Translations under genes and position numbers: made by a program
The notes under the pieces: model-generated
The model's database searches: none
What the model saw: the letters and a program-made list of their open reading frames with translations, nothing else
What the model was told of the DNA's origin: nothing
Shown: positions 29,880 to 38,376 of the stretch, piece after piece
How the letters are laid out: every line of letters starts with the position of its first letter
Position numbering within the stretch: position 1 is the first letter of the stretch
Assembly: GCA_900323505.1 (NCBI GenBank)
Contig: OOIN01000043.1
Coordinates: 434,001-498,000, forward strand
Origin: Ustilago trichophora
Lineage: Eukaryota > Basidiomycota > Ustilaginomycetes > Ustilaginales > Ustilaginaceae
Length of the DNA: 64,000 bases
Reading direction: 5' to 3'

Positions 29880-32800
29880 GGTTGTCGCTGCTACTATCCA
29901 CACTAGGTCAGTCTTGGAGGGGAACGTGATGGAGTGAAGAGGCGATGAAGGTAGTCTTCAGAGGCGGACAAGAACGACAACCTCGAATCGATGAATGCAG
30001 TGCGCGACTCAGAGCCAGAGCCAGAGAATGTGCCTGTGTAACTTTCGTGTGTTTGAATTCCGAAAATCACAGAAAGCGCCCGCATGACGCCCAAATACAC
30101 ACACACATCACAACCTAACGACGCGATTTTCGCGAATCGGTCACGTTTGAGGGTTCCCCACAATCGGGTCTTGCTTTAGATCGGGGCACCAAGTTGCAAG
30201 GATCTCGATACGGAAATCTCAAACAACAACAAAGGGAAATCTGATATCGTGGGCTCCGTCGGAAAAAAGATTTTTTAAAAAAAAAGTCATTTCCCACAGA
30301 ACAGCTAGTCAACAAGTCAACGTGGACATGCATGCAGTCGAAGAAGGGTCGTCGGATTTCCGACTGTTTGTACCTTTGCAAAATTGCAAAATTGCAATCT
30401 GAAGCTCCCTCTTCTGCTGTACAGTACGTTCAGAATATCTTCCTCTCTCTTTGCAATGATGATGGCTCGTGATGGCCATCATTCTGCTAATCTGCGGTCG
30501 TAGTCCACGCCGCCGACACGAAAAGAAGCATGCTCGTGCTGTATTCGCATCCGCAGCTCACACTGCTTGCTTACAGCAGAATTGAATCTAGATTCCATGA
30601 GTGTGGTGCTTTTCCAAGGTTAGCTAGCTGTTCGATCGGGACGGCTGAATGGTTAGTAGGCCGACACGAGCGAGAACGAGCGACATGGCCATGTGAGTGT
30701 GAGTATTGCGATTCAAGTCCGGTTCGGTCCCGCTGGCTACGGATCTGAACGGAGAGGCGTGATCCGTGTCGCAAGCACGTCCCACATCATGTATTGTAGC
30801 CTGATGCTCGCGTGTCCATCATGTCGGATACTCGACCGGCAAAAGGATGAGCGAGCGGGGCAAGATTTCTACACTAGCTATGACATCGAAGGGTATGCGG
30901 ATCTCCGTGCCCACTTCTGCTCTGGTAGTGGACGGATATCGAAAAGCAACACTAAGCTGAGGGCTGCAGTGTTATTGTTCGTTAAGGGCTGTAACATCAG
31001 AGACCATTTCCGAAAAGGAAGAGGCGAAAGCCAATTTAACCAAGGTCTGAGTTGGATTCGGGAAGCCAAAAGTGGGCACGATCATCATCGTCACCTCCTT
31101 TTGTGTGAGAGTGGTCTGGCTTGAACCGGATACCGAGCGAAGCGGTCGAGCAAAAACAACAACTCTGTACACAGTATCTGCAGCCAAAAGAGGCACCGTC
31201 GTCGGAAATCCGTCTTGAGGCTCGTGGAATGATGATTTTTCGCGCATCACGGCATGCAGCCCTGCAGCGACACTGCATCTCGATTTGCAAAAAAAAAAAA
31301 AAAAAAAAAAAAAAAAGAAAAAAAAAGAGATAAAACAAGAGAAACTGGTTGAGCTTGTACTGTATTTGGTACAGTATCGACTTGAACTTGATACTCGGCG
31401 GTTCCTCCGAACAGTCTCAGACCAGTTAGTGAGGACTGGGTCTGGAATTGATCATCGTTCGACACTGCGTGAGCCATCCACACTCTTTGGTCAACATCGC
31501 CATCAAAGATGGATCTGAATCGAGTCGGCGTAATGCGATGGCTTGCGATGTGCTTGTTTGGAACCGCTAAGCCGACAATGCCGTACAGTATCTGCCACTA
31601 TTTAACAACACACCGTCAAGATCGTACTGTAGGGATGCCTCTCACCACAAAGAAGCAAATCAGTGTATGAACATTGAATCAATGTACGTACAATGGATGA
31701 AGAAGTGTTGCATAGAAACTGCAGAAGTGGCGCTCGTTTCGGGATCTTCCCCACACCAATCTACGCGGTGGACAACGGAGCACATTTTTTTGGAATCTCG
31801 CTATCTGTGTTGCGAGTTGCATCCTTTTTCTTTTGAAAGGGTAAAAGGGAGATGCACGAAATCTTGAACAGATTGCAAACGACGCAGATGAGCCAAGAGC
31901 AAGGCGACGTCAGCTGAAGGGTAGGCCTCACGAGGGCGGCTGCAGCGGTGCGTGGGCCGATGTTTGACACAAGCGCTTCTACAGTACAACCGCGGTCGAC
32001 TGACGCCGGAAAGATAATTCCTTCCTCAAAAAAAATAAAAAAAATAAAAAAGAACTAAAATAAAATAAAATAAAAAGTTCTCGCAAAAACTATGCCAACT
32101 AGATCTATGCGAGCACTCGCACTGACATCAAACTGAGACACTCTTGACTGCTTGGCTACCCACTTTGCAGTGAGAATGCCGAGCAGAGCACAGCACAGCA
32201 CAGCGGTGGCTTTGGCGATACGGATGGTAGATTTGGTCAAACATGTATCATGATTGCGTCGGGAATTTCCGTGTATGGCAGCCTTTTCTTCTTGTCCTTC
32301 TCAGGCTGGTGCATTACGAGAGCCGGGCAGCCGTTGTTTGTAGCCAAACGACTCGCACATATAGGGAACTTCTTCCATCGAGCCCGTATGTCTTGCGACT
32401 CGACCTCCCCTTGTTTCCTTTCCTTTCCTCTCCTCGTCGTTGTTCTCTCCATCGACCGACATTGCTCGTCGAACTCGTCGACATCAAACACCATCTACCT
32501 TTATCTCATCACCCTGCTTCATCCGACATTCCGACATCCGCACAAAAGACTATAAAGTCGGATCGTTCCGACAGTCAGCTCTCAGCTTCCCGCGGAATCC
32601 TCGAAAGCTTGAAAGGCTCAAAAATTATTCGACTCTGATTTTCTGCGCTCCAATTTTCGGCACCGGAGCCGCACCTCAACCTTGACCCACACAGCAGCTC
32701 AGCAGACACTTTTCTTTACGAAGCCGCCTGGCACACGCGCGTTGGAGTTTGTCACCCTTCTTGCCTTCTTTTTACTCCTCTACGTCCTCTTTGGTAGACC

Positions 32801-32937
32801 CGATCCAGATCGAATATCTATTATCCAGCGTCTGTCTCTCGACTGGCTCGTCTGGCATCACCTTCTTCCAAAATTCTTCCTCCTTGTCGCATCGACTGGA
32901 ACACTTTCCCGATGGCTCTGTGAGTCAGGGTCTAAGG
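29880..32937. promoter_or_regulatory. 3.06 kb divergent intergenic region
   Basis: This is the longest gene-free divergent interval in the window. It separates the PACT-type gene from the C2H2-like/Zn2Cys6 regulator. I find no credible gene or tRNA. It contains a 28-bp poly(A) run (31289..31316), an A/T low-complexity patch (32028..32077) and several copies of the palindromic word GTACAGTA or its variants (about 30419, 31359..31377, 31583, 31624, 31980). The last few hundred bases are pyrimidine-rich, as in fungal promoters and 5' UTRs. A four-codon upstream ATG frame (32912..32923) precedes the regulator start. Confidence 0.5.
31289..31316. repeat. poly(A) tract, 28 bp
   Basis: Uninterrupted A run followed by GAAAAAAAAGAG. 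It is a simple repeat inside the long divergent intergenic region. Confidence 0.8.
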
Positions 32938-35691
32938 ATGAGTGCAAGTAACGGCGGATTCGATCCACATCACAACCAACACACTGACTTTTCCAATATG
33001 TCGGCAATGCCGCTACAACACTCAGCAAACTTCGGACAGGTCCCAAGCGGTCACGCGCCCTTCTACGCCTCTTCTCACGCTTCGGCATCGTCGTCCTCAC
33101 TCGCAGACCAACTGAGTGATCACGAATCCTATTCGAGCTCTTTTGAGCCACAGAGAGATGGCAGCTTCAGCGGCGCATCATCGGGTCGATCCGGTCCTGG
33201 TCCCTCGTCTTCGTCTCAGGGATTTCCCTGCCCCAACTGCGGCAAGACATTTGCGCGCGACGACTTGCTTCGACGACATCTTGCAAGAGAGGCTAGGGCA
33301 CTGGCTCAACCTTCGTTCGATCGACAGAAGAGCTGTTATGAATGCGCCAGATCCAAGGCAAGATGCGATCTCGAGGTCCCCACCTGCGGACGATGTCGTG
33401 CACGAGGAAAGCAGTGCGTCTACGCTCCACGATCTGGTAACCCCAACGTCCGAAAGGCAAGAAACGCGGGCGCCATGCCCAATATGGATGCTCACATTCA
33501 CTCCATGACACCTCAAATGACACCAGCAATGACTCCAGCTGCCGCAATAGGATCCACTATGCCCAATGCCACTTGGGCTATGGGGAATGCCGGCTTTGAT
33601 TTGGCTTCCAATTCCTTCATGGCTCCCAATCCAGCCTACGTCAAGAGAGAGGGCGAACTCGACTACGACAGTCAAAGCGACAGCGAGGCACACTCGTGGC
33701 ATGATCCAGCTTCCTCCACTTCGGGTTCCGCCTTTGGCTCCCCTCGTTCGCAGCACAGCATCGCCGAGCATCCCGATTCCGCCCCTCCCAATCTCGCCAA
33801 CTTCAACATTTCAGGCCAGCCTTATCCATCCATTGCACCACCCATTCGTACCGAATCACCGCACTCGTTCCATGACCTCAACCTTGATTCCGACGCTGCT
33901 CCTGGTCCGCAAAGGATCAACTCGCGAAAGTCGAGCGGTTTCTCACGTACCAACACTGGTCCGATCGTAACCAACATGAATCGTGCCGATGTAGCATTTG
34001 CCAACGAGGAAGGAGAGGAGACTCCCATCGTGCGACTCGGCCACAATCTGTCTCACGCTGGATCCGATCCTTCCCGATTGCAAGCTACTGTTAACAACAA
34101 TTTCCTCGCCGCTCCCTCGAGTCGTCACAGGACCACTAGCCTCCCGGAAGCGCTCGAAAACACGCTTCCCGAGGACGCAAACATGCAAGAGCCTTGGCAT
34201 GCGCGCACCTCTATGGCGGCTGCCACTTTCAACAATCAAGCCGCACGTCAGCTTCACCCTGCTTCGGCTGCCAACGCCAACGCAATGATGCCACCGCCAA
34301 GGCCTCCCACACTGATCACTTCCAACTTGAACAATCGCAGCGCATGGCCTAACCCGTCGCCCATTCGCTCGGGCGTCTTCCAACACGGTATCGACCTTTC
34401 TGGTTGGCTCGCCGAGCCTGTCGTCCCTTCTCCTTTGTACCGTATGGGTCCCAGCCTGCACTCTGCCATTAGCGGAAACTTTGCCGCCATTTCGCAGTCG
34501 CCTGTTGTAGATACACCCATCTCGGCCAAGTTCGCAGCATCGCTGGCCCAGACCATGGGTCTTTCCACCAATCCCGGCTTCCTTTCCGCTTTTCAAGAGT
34601 CGAACCACACAGTAGGTGCCGACAACGCCTCGTCTCACCCACTCAGTCGCTCCCTCTCGGACGCCACCACACCACCTCAGTCTCGATACGATTGCAATGG
34701 CCAGCTTGTCTTGCCCGCACCGCAGTTGCCCAGCGCCAAGCAGTGGTGGATTCAGCCCCACCAGAATGGAGAAGTGGCTGCTTCAATCGCTCAGGCCAGT
34801 GCAGCTCACTTTGTCTCGTATCCTGCTTTGATGGTCCTAACCGATCCCACTGCGCCCATCCCGCCATTCATTCACCGCAAGTGGCTCCAGGAGAATCGGG
34901 CTCGAGTGCCAGAGTCTCTTGCGAGTGCTCGATCCATCCTTGCTGGATACTATGTTCGCTTGCCAGCAAGCCAAAGCCTCATCTGGAGGCTCATCTCGGA
35001 GCAGATCAGGACCATCGTGGCCTCGCAGGCAGAACTCGTCGAATCCGATTCGGACTCGGTCGCTGTCTTCGGTGCTGTTGCATCTTTGTGGATGTACCTC
35101 GTCCTGATCGTTTTTACCGACGAGCCAGCCATCACCGACCATGTCGACGCTGCTTTGCTCGACCAAGCGCTCTTGGTCCTTTCGGAGCTGTCCCAGTCAC
35201 TTCTCGGCCACACCGTCGAAGCTTGCAAGGCTCTGTCAGAGTCAGCAACGCCAGGTCTCGCCACTTTTGGATGGATCGAAACCATGATCCGCACCCTCTT
35301 TGCCTCTTACTCTCTGCTTGTACTGCAACGCTTCCGAGAGAATGCTGGCAATGCACGCGAGCGCTTGGCAGGCTGCTCGCTCATTCTCGACATTCCCCTC
35401 CCCGCTGGCGCTGGTGAGTTTGAAGCCGACAAGGAAGCCGACTGGCTCCAGGCTCATCACGCCAACCAAAACGCCCTCACCGAGGCAGGTTCACCTTTTG
35501 TCCGTCCAACTCTGCGCCAACTCGTACAGTTTCGCAAAGAAACCTTTGCCGCTACTGGCGAATCGCATACGGACCAGGCCGAAGCCAAACTGCGCGACCT
35601 CCCCTGGGCAGCAACCCTGTTTGACAACCAAGACGAATTTACCAATGTAGTCCTTTCGGTCGCTTTTGCTCTTGACGATACCCGCATCTAA
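32938..35691 (+). CDS. transcription factor with degenerate C2H2 finger plus Zn2Cys6 cluster
   Basis: Nuclear regulator of 917 residues. ATG 32938 (MSASNGGFDPHH) is chosen because it is the first ATG in the frame; the frame extends upstream only through a TTG. A C2H2-like unit (CPNCGKTFARDDLLRRHL) at about residues 98 to 115 is followed ~25 residues later by a Zn2Cys6 cluster CYECARSKARC...CGRCRARGKQC, with spacing x2, x6, x6, x2, x6. This order is known for a fungal class that combines both domains. The second zinc-binding His of the C2H2 unit is replaced: after the first His comes LARE rather than LxxH. A long Ser/Pro/Asn-rich middle follows. From about 610 a helical, hydrophobic C-terminal region (WWIQPHQNGEVAASIAQASA, PPFIHRKW) resembles the fungal transcription factor homology region of C2H2/Zn2Cys6 proteins. 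Targets unknown. Confidence 0.88.
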   Translation: MSASNGGFDPHHNQHTDFSNMSAMPLQHSANFGQVPSGHAPFYASSHASASSSSLADQLSDHESYSSSFEPQRDGSFSGASSGRSGPGPSSSSQGFPCPNCGKTFARDDLLRRHLAREARALAQPSFDRQKSCYECARSKARCDLEVPTCGRCRARGKQCVYAPRSGNPNVRKARNAGAMPNMDAHIHSMTPQMTPAMTPAAAIGSTMPNATWAMGNAGFDLASNSFMAPNPAYVKREGELDYDSQSDSEAHSWHDPASSTSGSAFGSPRSQHSIAEHPDSAPPNLANFNISGQPYPSIAPPIRTESPHSFHDLNLDSDAAPGPQRINSRKSSGFSRTNTGPIVTNMNRADVAFANEEGEETPIVRLGHNLSHAGSDPSRLQATVNNNFLAAPSSRHRTTSLPEALENTLPEDANMQEPWHARTSMAAATFNNQAARQLHPASAANANAMMPPPRPPTLITSNLNNRSAWPNPSPIRSGVFQHGIDLSGWLAEPVVPSPLYRMGPSLHSAISGNFAAISQSPVVDTPISAKFAASLAQTMGLSTNPGFLSAFQESNHTVGADNASSHPLSRSLSDATTPPQSRYDCNGQLVLPAPQLPSAKQWWIQPHQNGEVAASIAQASAAHFVSYPALMVLTDPTAPIPPFIHRKWLQENRARVPESLASARSILAGYYVRLPASQSLIWRLISEQIRTIVASQAELVESDSDSVAVFGAVASLWMYLVLIVFTDEPAITDHVDAALLDQALLVLSELSQSLLGHTVEACKALSESATPGLATFGWIETMIRTLFASYSLLVLQRFRENAGNARERLAGCSLILDIPLPAGAGEFEADKEADWLQAHHANQNALTEAGSPFVRPTLRQLVQFRKETFAATGESHTDQAEAKLRDLPWAATLFDNQDEFTNVVLSVAFALDDTRI

Positions 35692-36555
35692 CATCCTCCA
35701 ATACCGGACTATATCTTTATCGCCGTTTGTTTACCATTCCCTGTAGTATCATCTCGTTGGCGCTCTCACTGTACAAGTACGAAAAATAATAACCTTGAAC
35801 CTTGAGTTCCATACATTCTCTTTCAGTCGTTTGTGCGTCTATGTGCCGAACAAAGCAAATGTTTCAGAGGAGCGCTGACTGAGATGCTTTTCGCGGAAGG
35901 AATGGATTCATATTGACTTGTCAAATGATCTCTCTTCAGCGGGACACGTCGAAAAATCACCTTCTTAGCTTACTGCATGTACGTTTGCGAGCCTCAGCAC
36001 TGTGAGTGCCAATCATGATGTTGCAAGACAAACCACAACTTGCGCGTGCATCGTACGTCGCAGACCGAGCCATCATCACGGTACACTTCACGGGGCCACT
36101 TTTTTCAACAGATTTTTATCGAGATCTGACCGTTTTCAGTGTTTCAACGAGCAAAAAAAAAGGGCTCAAACGAGCATGTGTACCAAAAGTCTACCACTCA
36201 CACATGTGTTTAGTAACCCATGATTGCTGCGAGCTTTGACTTCTCTCTCTCGAGGCAGCTTTTGGATCTGAGTCACTGACCAAGTAACTTTGCACCAGCC
36301 TCTGAGACTAAGTTTCTGCCGGCTATGGAGAAAGCTGCATAGGCAGTCAAGAAGAAGCTCAGTCAATGCGTGGGTACGTTTACTGTGGACACAAAGTCGT
36401 TTCTTAGCTTTGCTGCTGTGATTTTTTGAGCATGAGAGATGTTGACACAATAATCGTTTTCACGCATTACATCAAGCAATCAAATAAACGGTTTGGTTGA
36501 TGAAGGTCAATCCTTGCTTTTCAGCATGCTAAAGGTTGAGTAAAAATCTCTTTGG
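35692..36555. other. intergenic, 3' of the transcription factor
   Basis: 864 bp with no recognised gene. It contains a few short open frames without family resemblance and a 9-bp A run. It probably includes the 3' UTR of the regulator gene. Confidence 0.4.
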
Positions 36556-36558
36556 ATT

Positions 36559-37463
36559 CATATCGTAAGAAAAGGAAGGAGCCGGCCTCGGAGCCACCTA
36601 CCAAGCCAGCCAGGTTGGTTCCTACCTAGGTGCCACCCATAGAGCCACCCCCAATCAGATGGCTCCTCAAAGGGTGGCTCCGGCAAGGAGCCAGCTTGGA
36701 TGGCTTTGTGAGGTAGCTGCTCATGCACACTTGGCATTGCACAGTCAATCAAATTGAGGTCTAATTGTTGCATTCAAATGTCAAACAGATTGCATACAAT
36801 CCATACCAGCAGAGCAAATGACAGTGTGAGCGGTGTGGGCAGCAGTGGAGCAGCAAGGTGTGAAAGGTGGTGGGAGTGGTGGGAGCAGCAGTGGAAGCAG
36901 CAACGGAAGCAGCAGATCAGAGCAAGAAAGAGAAGAAGGCATTGGTGTTAGTTGATATTGAGCAGAGGCAAGTGTGGAACACACCAGCACGACACTTACT
37001 TGTAAGGTTGATGGTGGCTGGCAGGATGGTCAAAGTAGGGACGAAAGAGAGGTGCTGCGCGCTGAAGCAAATGCATATCCCATCCACAACCTGCACTTGG
37101 AGTCTCCATGCAGATCAACCTGCCTCCATGTTGTTTAACACATGTCTCTTGAGACAACACTGGCAAAGCGCCTGAGCTTGCTGACTCACCGTGATACACA
37201 GTCGCTGGCCATGGAGCCATCCAGGAAGCCACCATCCTCAAGAGCCAGCTGCAGAGCCACCATGAAAGCCACCCTTGCCAGATGGCTGCAGTGAGGAGCC
37301 ATCCAACAGAGCCACCAACCTCAAGAGCTGGCCGCAAAGCCACTTTGGCAGCCACCTTCAGCGGATGTCTCCTCAATGGATCTACCCTGGATCCACCCTG
37401 GAGCCAGCCATGGTGGCTTGGTAGGTGGCTCCGAAGCTGGCTATTTCCTTTGGTTACGATATG
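36559..37463. mobile_element. large family A element, 905 bp, TSD ATT
   Basis: Left end CATATCGTAAGAAAAGGAAG, right end CCTTTGGTTACGATATG. The arms match as inverted repeats through TCGGAGCCACCTACCAAGCC. ATT flanks both ends (36556..36558 and 37464..37466), inside a slightly longer similarity (GGATTC / GATTCG). GCCACC and GGTGGC words occupy 36580..36715 and 37200..37440. Between them lies about 480 bp of unrelated sequence with a GGTGGGAGCAGCAGTGGAAG-type purine repeat and no convincing frame. It could be one long element or two solo copies trapping a spacer; the matching target duplication favours one element. Confidence 0.7.
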
Positions 37464-37601
37464 ATTCGGTTTGTACAAGTTCAGACCTCGCGATTCATGG
37501 TGACATGGGTCTGCTTTGGTGTGACGACACACATCAACACAAAACAAAAGAGAGATTCGGAAGACGAAAGTGTGGATTCCATCGGTGTTGATTGTTTGAT
37601 T

Positions 37602-38057
37602 TCAGGTACGATTGACGACGAAGAACGAGTTCAATTTTCTTTCGTCTCCAACTTTTGCGAGTAGTTGAGAAGTGTTATCCAGAATCTGTGTTGCTTCTTT
37701 TTCCTTTGGTGGGTTTGGGTTGGTGTTGATGGTTACGTTCCAATTCGAATCGTGGATGGATAAAGGTCTAGCATCCACCAACTCCTTAGCCGAGCGAGAA
37801 GAATGTACACCTTTCACCAAACGCAACATGACCGATAGATCACGTTTCAATTTCACCCTCTCTTCCTCCTCACAAGGTGGAATCAAGGCTGATAACCGAT
37901 GTAATTTTTCCAGTTCTCCATCACTCAAAACCACCTCGACCTCGGAGGAAGAAGGTTCGATGAAGGTCGAAAGGCTCCATGTGCCTTGGGACGGAATGGC
38001 AGGGTGGGTTAGGGAGGAGGTAGGGTTGGTTTGACGAAAAACGGCAGATGTGTGCAT
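37602..38057 (-). CDS. GatC-like subunit of mitochondrial Glu-tRNA(Gln) amidotransferase
   Basis: A 151-residue protein from ATG 38057. The central region, residues ~43 to 85, reads LSDGELEKLHRLSAL, then EERVKLKRDLSVMLRLVKGV. This is the two-helix pattern of GatC, the small subunit that clamps GatA and GatB in the enzyme converting Glu-tRNA(Gln) to Gln-tRNA(Gln). The first ~35 residues (MHTSAVFRQTNPTSSLTHP) are Arg-poor but Ser/Thr-rich and could act as a mitochondrial presequence. The C-terminal part (DARPLSIHDSNW) fits the extended tail. Similarity is modest, as is typical for this small fast-evolving subunit; the fungal analogue GatF is an alternative. The family A element ends 138 bp beyond its stop codon. 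Confidence 0.72.
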   Translation of the reverse strand: MHTSAVFRQTNPTSSLTHPAIPSQGTWSLSTFIEPSSSEVEVVLSDGELEKLHRLSALIPPCEEEERVKLKRDLSVMLRLVKGVHSSRSAKELVDARPLSIHDSNWNVTINTNPNPPKEKEATQILDNTSQLLAKVGDERKLNSFFVVNRT

Positions 38058-38376
38058 CGGTCGTCTTTGTACACCGTGAAACGGAGATGCCTGGATGAGA
38101 TATGGAAAGATGATGGGTTACGGTGTCAGTCTCATCAAAGTGGATTTAGGTACGCAAGAAAGCAATCACCCATAAAAAGAAAGGAAAGACTCACGGCCCA
38201 GCAATCAGACTAGCCGTGAGGCCTTTTTTTTCTTTTTATTTTTTTTTCACGGGATGAATCAGGGTTTGCTTTATTCTTGCTCTATATTTCCGGAGAGGGG
38301 TGAGGTTTTGGGCGGGCTGGATGTAGTACAAAGCGAAGCGCGATACGAAAAGGACAAGTTGAGATGGGGAAAATGT
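38058..38376. other. intergenic spacer with an inverted repeat
   Basis: 319 bp between two minus-strand genes. An 8-bp perfect inverted repeat, CTCACGGC (38190..38197) and GCCGTGAG (38213..38220), surrounds a 15-base loop and is followed by a T-rich run (38224..38247). It may only be promoter or UTR structure. No RNA gene was recognised. Confidence 0.4.

Noticed and set aside
30637..30732. Possible tRNA: GGCTGAATGGTTA resembles an A box, GATTCAAGTCC resembles a B box, and CGGGAC/GTCCCG could pair as an acceptor stem
   Set aside because: The T-stem does not pair, spacing between the T-arm and acceptor strand is wrong, and no anticodon stem forms.
29880..32937. Search for an unannotated gene in the 3 kb divergent region
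   Set aside because: All frames are short, lack plausible splice-linked continuation and have no recognisable motif.
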